From Agaribacillus aureus (GTDB lineage: Bacteria; Bacteroidota; Bacteroidia; Cytophagales; Cyclobacteriaceae): DNA of 64,000 nt. The stretch spans positions 1,550,001 to 1,614,000 of the forward strand of contig JAUJEB010000001.1 in the NCBI GenBank assembly GCA_030442055.1, given 5' to 3'. Positions 59,289 to 64,000 of this stretch are shown here, one piece after another. The stretch's first letter is position 1. Every line of letters begins with the position of its first letter. Both the position numbers and the translations under genes were made by a program. Below the pieces are notes generated by a model. The model saw only the letters and a program-made list of their open reading frames with translations. It had not been told where the DNA came from and did not search any database.

Positions 59289-59951
59289 ATGCAACAAATT
59301 GTTAACGGGAAACCTGATATAGTGAAATCCATTGACCAGAAAGACAGCTTATTTCCGAAAGGTGATCATGATAATAAGCCGGTAGACAATGCTGAAAATA
59401 AACTATTAACAAAAATTAAGCAAAATGAAAATTACATAGAACAGATTTACAATGACTACAAGGTCCCTTTCGTAAAATGGTCTACCCATTACTTCAACAT
59501 TCAAGAAGACGAAGCGCTAGATGCATTCCAGGATGCGGTTATTGCCTTTTACAAAAATGTCACCCTGGGTAAAATAGACAGGATAAAATACACTATCAAA
59601 ACCTACTTGTTTACAATTGGTAAAAATCTAATTATGAACAAGCTAAGATATCGCAAGCGCTATGATAAGAATTTTGAGGATTTTGACCTGATGGTACCCT
59701 TGGAATCTGAGATCTTTGACGGCATTAAACACGAAGCAAAAGTGTATATAGATCAAAAAATGAAAGAACTTGGTGAACCTTGCTATTCTCTTTTGAAGTT
59801 ATTTTATTATAATGGATATTCGTTTGAAGCAATAGCAAGGGAAATACGCTCCAAAAATGCCAATGTCGTAAAAGCACAAAAATCAAGATGTATTGCCTCC
59901 TTAAGAAATCTCATCAAGAAAAAATTTAAGAAGGAAAACTTTTATGATTAG
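59289..59951 (+). CDS. ECF-type sigma factor (sigma-70 family)
   Basis: 220 residues. A variable, polar N-terminal extension of about 45 residues precedes region 2 (ALDAFQDAVIAFYKNVTLGK, with YTIKTYLFTIGKNLIMNKLR after it) and region 4 (CYSLLKLFYYNGYSFEAIAR followed by AQKSRCIASLRNLIKKKF), the two regions of ECF sigma factors. It would redirect RNA polymerase to a special promoter set. The next gene, 102 bases on, encodes a membrane protein with a soluble helical N-terminus, resembling an anti-sigma factor partner. A candidate -7 element TACGTTTT is at 59256-59263, one base off the consensus. Confidence 0.88.
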   Translation: MQQIVNGKPDIVKSIDQKDSLFPKGDHDNKPVDNAENKLLTKIKQNENYIEQIYNDYKVPFVKWSTHYFNIQEDEALDAFQDAVIAFYKNVTLGKIDRIKYTIKTYLFTIGKNLIMNKLRYRKRYDKNFEDFDLMVPLESEIFDGIKHEAKVYIDQKMKELGEPCYSLLKLFYYNGYSFEAIAREIRSKNANVVKAQKSRCIASLRNLIKKKFKKENFYD

Positions 59952-60053
59952 ATATGAATTAAGTTATTGTAAAAATTAAAAGCACCCATTGATATGATCC
60001 TTGAGAAGGAAAAGATTGAATCATGTTTGATAAACCGCTGAGCGGGTACAATT

Positions 60054-60779
60054 ATGAATAACAGCATCACAATAGACGAGGTAAGAGACTTTCTTCTGGA
60101 CAGGCTTCCGGAGAGAAGAAAAAAAAGAATAGCAGAAAGACTGAAAACAGACGAAGATTTTAGGAACGAGTTTTACCATTGCAAGGCCTTGCTGGCGGGA
60201 ATGGAGCATCACTTTGATCGTCAACTGAAAGAAAAGCTAAAAAAAGGCGACCGGAAAAAAAAACGAACAACATCACGAGTAAATATGGCGATTGCTGCCG
60301 GTATTATGTTATTGATACTGGCAGCAGCCATACTTTTAATTTCCAGATCCGGCGATCATGTTGTTTTATTCAACCGTTATTACAGCCATTACTACAACGT
60401 AGTGAGCGATGCGGGCAGATCCCGGGAAAGCGCACTCTCTCCATATGAAAACGCATTCAGAGAATATGAGGTAGCAAACTTTACTGAGGCCGTTCGGCAG
60501 TTTGAGGAACAAATACAAATAAGGCAGGAAGATAATCAACTTATTTTCTATTATGGTTTAAGTCTTTTGGGCAACAACCAACCGGGGAAGGCTGTTGCCG
60601 AGCTTGCCAAAGTGGCTGACAGCGAACATCCCTTTAATGAGCCGGCAGCGTGGTATCTGGCACTGTCATACTTAAGACTCAATGATCTAAAAATGAGCAA
60701 GGAGGTATTGATCGGTATCATTAACACTGAAAGTGAATACCATATGAGAGCTGAGGAATTACTTAATGAGATAGATTAA
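60054..60779 (+). CDS. Membrane TPR protein, possible anti-sigma factor
   Basis: 241 residues. The N-terminus (1-70) is soluble, helical and charged (TIDEVRDFLLDRLPERRKKR, FRNEFYHCKALLAGM), as in the N-terminal domain of anti-sigma factors. One membrane helix spans about 78-97. The outer part (from about 100) has TPR-like units: AFREYEVANFTEAVRQFEEQ and GNNQPGKAVAELAKVADSEH. This layout is common next to ECF-type sigma genes in Bacteroidota, so it may hold the sigma factor at the membrane and sense something outside. That role is inferred from place and layout. Confidence 0.75.
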   Translation: MNNSITIDEVRDFLLDRLPERRKKRIAERLKTDEDFRNEFYHCKALLAGMEHHFDRQLKEKLKKGDRKKKRTTSRVNMAIAAGIMLLILAAAILLISRSGDHVVLFNRYYSHYYNVVSDAGRSRESALSPYENAFREYEVANFTEAVRQFEEQIQIRQEDNQLIFYYGLSLLGNNQPGKAVAELAKVADSEHPFNEPAAWYLALSYLRLNDLKMSKEVLIGIINTESEYHMRAEELLNEID

Positions 60780-60918
60780 AGGCCTCCCTTCTTTCCTCTT
60801 TCCAGGAAATCATTAACTGCTTTAAGCCCGCCACTACCTGACATTTTTAACAATTTTCATTTTTTTGTTTACCTGTAACATCCGAAAGTTACTAAGTAAC
60901 AAAACCAAACGATTTGGT

Positions 60919-61191
60919 ATGCAAATGAAAAGGATGCTAGTGGTAGTAGCTTTACTGACTATTTTAGCCAGTAAGTTCTATTATGTTATAGCGCATAACA
61001 ACCATTCAGGGGCGAATAAATCAGGAGACTGCACTTGCCTGGATTATGATGCCCCTGTTTGTGTTGTAACTTTTTCAGGCCGGGTTGTTGCCTTCCCCAA
61101 TACCTGTCAGGCATTGCGTTCGGGCTTCACCACCAGACAACTTGTTTCCTGCGATGAAACCGGTACTGTCAACATCAATGCTGAGGAATAA
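60919..61191 (+). CDS. Small exported Cys-rich protein, degenerate Kazal-like
   Basis: 90 residues from the ATG at 60919; a TTG 18 codons earlier is less likely because MQMKRMLVVVALLTILASKF is a good signal peptide. The mature part has five cysteines (38, 40, 48, 63, 78). The spacing Cys40-x7-Cys48 with APVC, followed by a PNTC stretch, resembles a Kazal inhibitor domain. It is degenerate: the Cys48-Cys63 loop is about four residues longer than usual and the expected fifth Kazal cysteine is absent (Arg67 in its place). A protease-inhibitor or protein-binding role is possible but unproven. It lies downstream of the sigma and TPR genes. Confidence 0.6.
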   Translation: MQMKRMLVVVALLTILASKFYYVIAHNNHSGANKSGDCTCLDYDAPVCVVTFSGRVVAFPNTCQALRSGFTTRQLVSCDETGTVNINAEE

Positions 61192-61245
61192 CCAGGCAGC
61201 CAAAAATTAAGTTGGTTTAAATTGTAAGTGTATTTCGCAACACTT

Positions 61246-61273
61246 AAAGCCGCATCGTTTCCGATGCGGCTTT
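61246..61273 (+). terminator. Strong hairpin after the Kazal-like gene
   Basis: AAAGCCGCATCG at 61246-61257 pairs perfectly with CGATGCGGCTTT at 61262-61273 around a TTTC loop: a 12-bp GC-rich stem. It begins 55 bases after the stop of the Kazal-like gene and lies between converging genes, where it could end transcription from both sides. The T-run after it is short, so it is not a textbook intrinsic terminator. Confidence 0.65.
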
Positions 61274-61333
61274 GAACTTTCTCATCAAATCGTCCTCCCC
61301 CACATCGCCCCGCGTCATCGATAAACCAAACTA

Positions 61334-61516
61334 CTATTGGCGGTGCATTTCGGAAAAAGCCTTATCGGACTTTTTTTCCTTCTGAGTCTTTTTCCTGAAT
61401 CGCTTAAGCGCCTTTTCGGTTTTACGAATGACTATGAGGTTGTACATAATACGAATGATCAGTATGAGGTTTGCCAGCAGTACCATACTGCCAAGCCAGG
61501 CCAGTATTATCTTCAT
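61334..61516 (-). CDS. Small membrane protein of 60 residues
   Basis: One membrane helix (about 5-30, IILAWLGSMVLLANLILIIR then MYNLIVI) is followed by a very basic tail (KALKRFRKKTQKEKKSDKAF). No family recognised. The length is short, but the neat membrane-plus-basic layout, a clear ATG at 61516 and location in an otherwise empty gap suggest a real gene. It is encoded between the CHAT gene and the converging sigma/TPR genes. It could be a small regulatory membrane protein; that is a guess. Confidence 0.4.
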   Translation of the reverse strand: MKIILAWLGSMVLLANLILIIRIMYNLIVIRKTEKALKRFRKKTQKEKKSDKAFSEMHRQ

Positions 61517-61821
61517 TGCTATCGCTTTTCTAAAAAATCAAGCAGCCATCATCCCACCTGGTATTACCCAATCCGGTTTCACCGGCATGTTTTCCCGGGA
61601 GGTGGTAAAATGGTTCATAAATAAAAAGTTGCACCAATCATCACAGATGATAATTAGCCTAATTTTTGGATTAGTGTAGGCTGGAAAAAAGAAGTCAACG
61701 CATTCGATAGTAAATTAAAAAGTGGTTAACCTTTTACATATTCTATTGATAAAGAGGTAAAGGGACAACTTTATTAGCAAAAAATGATAATCCTGTAATG
61801 GAACCTGGACAGCGGTATCTT
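61517..61821. other. 305-base gap between the small membrane protein gene and the CHAT gene
   Basis: AT-rich, with no convincing frame. It contains AGCCTA at about 61657 and TAGGCT at about 61677 as ends of an imperfect inverted repeat, with CTAAT and ATTAG able to pair inside, a possible hairpin for the 3' end of the CHAT transcript. It may also carry the promoter of the small membrane protein gene. No RNA gene seen. Confidence 0.35.
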
Positions 61822-64000
61822 TCAGGAAGAGACCTCTGCTTCGGACTTCCCTGGCAACCTTTGAAAACTGCGTTTTCTCCTGAAATAAAACATGGCGACG
61901 ATGGCAGGTAAGAGCAGCAAGATAGACCAATAAAAATATCCGGATGATTCTGAGGGCCGATCAATATCTCCAAAAAACACGAAGGAGGACCAAAAGAATG
62001 GGTTGGAGGTAACTTTGTCACTGGATTTCAGGTATTCCAGCTTTGCTTGTCTCAACGCATCCACATAAGGAAATCCATCCTCCACATTCCGGTAAAAGCT
62101 TGTAATTATATCGTTGGCTGGCTGGTCGGACAATTGCCAAAGAGACATGACAATATTGGGTACACCGGCATAACTAAAACCATGCCCGAGACTCCATATC
62201 CCTTCCCCTTCCAGTATATTTCCCGAAGCCGTTTCACAGGCTCCCAGGGTGACGAGGTTGGCGGTTAATTCGGTATTAAACAGTTCATAACCAAACAATA
62301 CGTCATTAGATCCAGATTTTTCAGTGTCGGAGAAGTACAGCTTCGACAGCAACGGATGTTCATTATTTACCACTCCATGCGTCGCCAGGTGGATCATGTC
62401 ATATTGTCCCGCATTACTAAAAAAATGACTTTTGGTGGCCTGAGTGCCCATTACCAAATCTCCGTCAAATAGTTTTGCCAGCGTGTTGACTTCCTGTTTT
62501 GCCCACCACAAGCTTTGCAGTCCACCGGAAACCTCCGGGGCATAGGCTACAAATCGCCTGGTAGGCTTTTTACGTTCGTAGGTATTCAGCAGCACATTGG
62601 CAGAGTAATGATAAGATATGGTGTAATCTTCTATCAAATACCTGGTCTTTTTACTGCCTTGTGATGAGGTGATTAAAGCTTCAAAAGGCAGATTACTCAG
62701 CTCCCGGTCGGGCAGGATAATCAACCTGGTTGCAGACGGGAATTTCTTTAACACATCTTCCAGTAAAAGCTTGTATTGCTTCCGGGCAAATGCCGGGTCA
62801 AAATCGTTTTTGTTGGCCATAAAATCTCTCAACTGTGCAGCCACATCGGCATGCCACTTCTGCTCCTTGAAAAATAGCTCTTCCTGTGATAGCGCAAAAA
62901 TGTATAAAGTGCCTGGTTCCCCAATAAAATACTGGATCATTACCTCGTCGTCATTTAACATAGCTGCCAGTCTTTTAAAATCAATAGTTATTGATCCGTA
63001 TTTTAGGTGCGTATACTCAGGGTGTTCCTGTTCTACCTTATTTAAAAATGCCTGAAATCTGCTCTCCGTCCTCCCCACCTCATTTTTGAGACTGTCTATT
63101 AAAGGGGAATCCACTGCTGCATCTGTTTTAAATTGCCTGAACCTGGCTCTAGCATTATAAACATCTTTTCTCAAAGCCTTTTCCATATCCCTTGTCTGCT
63201 GGGGTATTTTGAGTCTGAGATGGATCTGCTGATTTTGAATATTTTCCAGCAGGGTGTTATAACGATTCCTATCTGCTATGGAAAAAGATGTTTTCAGGTA
63301 ACGGTCCTCTCCGGTCAGGGTATAAAGTTTTACGCATACATTGATCGCTTCCGAATAAACATTCCTGGTTCGTTTACTCAAATCAATTTTGGCGTGATCG
63401 CTGAAAAATCTTTTCCTGGTGGTCGTTAAATAGTTGACCGCTATCTGATAAAAGTCGTAGGAGATCGTCAAGTGCTTTAAATCCTGGCGTTGATCGTACA
63501 TCTCGGCGTTAACTTCTGCTTTCTTGATCAGACCATCGAAAAGCGTCTCATCGGGTTTAAAATTTTCATTCACCATCATTTCCGCCTCAAAATCAGGTAT
63601 TAAAACCTCAATGGCTCTTTGATACATGGAGTCTGCAGCTTTGGGCTTCCCCATGAAACGATAAATATCCCCAGTCAGCAGGAAATTATCTGCCAGCGCA
63701 GAGGAATTGACATCCAAAAAAAGTTCATTGGATATATCCAAAATATCCAATGCCTCTTCGTATTTTCCAATACGGGATAAAATTTTACTTTTCGCGAATA
63801 AGATAAAAGCTTGCGGTCCGTATTCAGGGGCATAATATTTATCCCAGTGGGCCAGGGACAATTCAATATGCTCCAGAGCGCGCTTAAAATCCTTCAGATC
63901 AAAATAAACCTCGGCAATTTCTTTCTGGTAAATATCGAAGTAATGTTTATGGACCTCCTTGTGTTTACTGATAAATGCCAGGCCCTTTTGGAAGTAAGCC
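61822..64000 (-). CDS. TPR-CHAT domain protease-like membrane protein (N-terminus cut by window end)
   Basis: At least 725 residues; the frame stays open to the window end, with TPR-like sequence there (DLKDFKRALEHIELSLAHWD). TPR repeats continue for about 220 residues, then a coiled-coil, then a CHAT domain (caspase-like): the catalytic His in IHLATHGVVN (codon 62377-62379) and the Cys in LGACETASGN (codon 62236-62238), with PNIVMSLWQLSDQPAND after. A membrane helix near the C-terminus (YWSILLLLPAIVAMFYFRRK) and a short basic tail follow. CHAT domains are caspase-related proteases; TPR-CHAT proteins with such anchors are common in Bacteroidota but little studied. It converges on the sigma/TPR/Kazal-like genes. 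Confidence 0.9.
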   Translation of the reverse strand, partial: AYFQKGLAFISKHKEVHKHYFDIYQKEIAEVYFDLKDFKRALEHIELSLAHWDKYYAPEYGPQAFILFAKSKILSRIGKYEEALDILDISNELFLDVNSSALADNFLLTGDIYRFMGKPKAADSMYQRAIEVLIPDFEAEMMVNENFKPDETLFDGLIKKAEVNAEMYDQRQDLKHLTISYDFYQIAVNYLTTTRKRFFSDHAKIDLSKRTRNVYSEAINVCVKLYTLTGEDRYLKTSFSIADRNRYNTLLENIQNQQIHLRLKIPQQTRDMEKALRKDVYNARARFRQFKTDAAVDSPLIDSLKNEVGRTESRFQAFLNKVEQEHPEYTHLKYGSITIDFKRLAAMLNDDEVMIQYFIGEPGTLYIFALSQEELFFKEQKWHADVAAQLRDFMANKNDFDPAFARKQYKLLLEDVLKKFPSATRLIILPDRELSNLPFEALITSSQGSKKTRYLIEDYTISYHYSANVLLNTYERKKPTRRFVAYAPEVSGGLQSLWWAKQEVNTLAKLFDGDLVMGTQATKSHFFSNAGQYDMIHLATHGVVNNEHPLLSKLYFSDTEKSGSNDVLFGYELFNTELTANLVTLGACETASGNILEGEGIWSLGHGFSYAGVPNIVMSLWQLSDQPANDIITSFYRNVEDGFPYVDALRQAKLEYLKSSDKVTSNPFFWSSFVFFGDIDRPSESSGYFYWSILLLLPAIVAMFYFRRKRSFQRLPGKSEAEVSS

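Overview
The window looks like a chromosomal segment of a Bacteroidota bacterium, most likely Cytophagales; the rank below phylum is inference. The signs are a short RpoD without region 1.1, TAnnTTTG-type -7 promoter elements, a secreted protease with a type IX secretion C-terminal sorting domain, several families common in this phylum (DUF4199, DUF4136, DUF4468, orphan MacB-like permeases), and the gene order of the cell-wall cluster. I saw no tRNA, rRNA, CRISPR array, insertion sequence or phage gene.

Layout. 1-5434: the tail of a Nif3-family gene, a zinc-ribbon coiled-coil protein, an exported TPR protein, rpoD with its own promoter, long leader and strong terminator, and a glycosyltransferase-like gene. 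5610-7877: an oxidoreductase/isomerase pair for sugar or polyol metabolism. 8104-14622: a 1433-residue secreted subtilase, a DUF4199 membrane protein, a lipoprotein and a flavin reductase. 14829-30277 (minus strand): a compact division and cell-wall (dcw) cluster, mraZ-rsmH-ftsL-ftsI-murE-mraY-murD-ftsW-murG-murC-ftsQ-ftsA-ftsZ, with a probable MraZ operator in front. murF, murB and ddl are not in the cluster. murG appears to lack a standard start codon.

30806-37205 holds housekeeping and mixed genes: a polyprenyl diphosphate synthase, an alpha/beta hydrolase, a DUF4136 lipoprotein, a membrane-anchored J-domain/TPR protein, malate dehydrogenase and an MFS transporter. 37222-41192 (minus strand) is a tight three-gene operon: DUF4956 membrane protein, CotH-like protein with a beta-helix, and VTC-domain protein. 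It is one of two candidate poorly described systems here. 41406-48163 holds membrane and nuclease-like proteins, a MacB-like permease, an Hsp20-type protein with an unusually strong Shine-Dalgarno site, and a thiolase.

48191-59076 is rich in exported hydrolases: a GH2 beta-galactosidase, a phosphodiester glycosidase, a cyanophycinase-like lipoprotein, a beta-lactamase-family serine hydrolase and an alpha/beta hydrolase lipoprotein. Among them sit a PadR regulator overlapping a membrane protein gene, two small exported proteins and a GyrI-like protein. The last 5 kb holds an ECF-type sigma factor, a membrane TPR protein resembling an anti-sigma factor, a degenerate Kazal-like secreted protein, a tiny membrane protein, and a convergent TPR-CHAT protease running off the end. 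This is the second candidate system: sigma signalling next to a membrane-anchored caspase-like protease.
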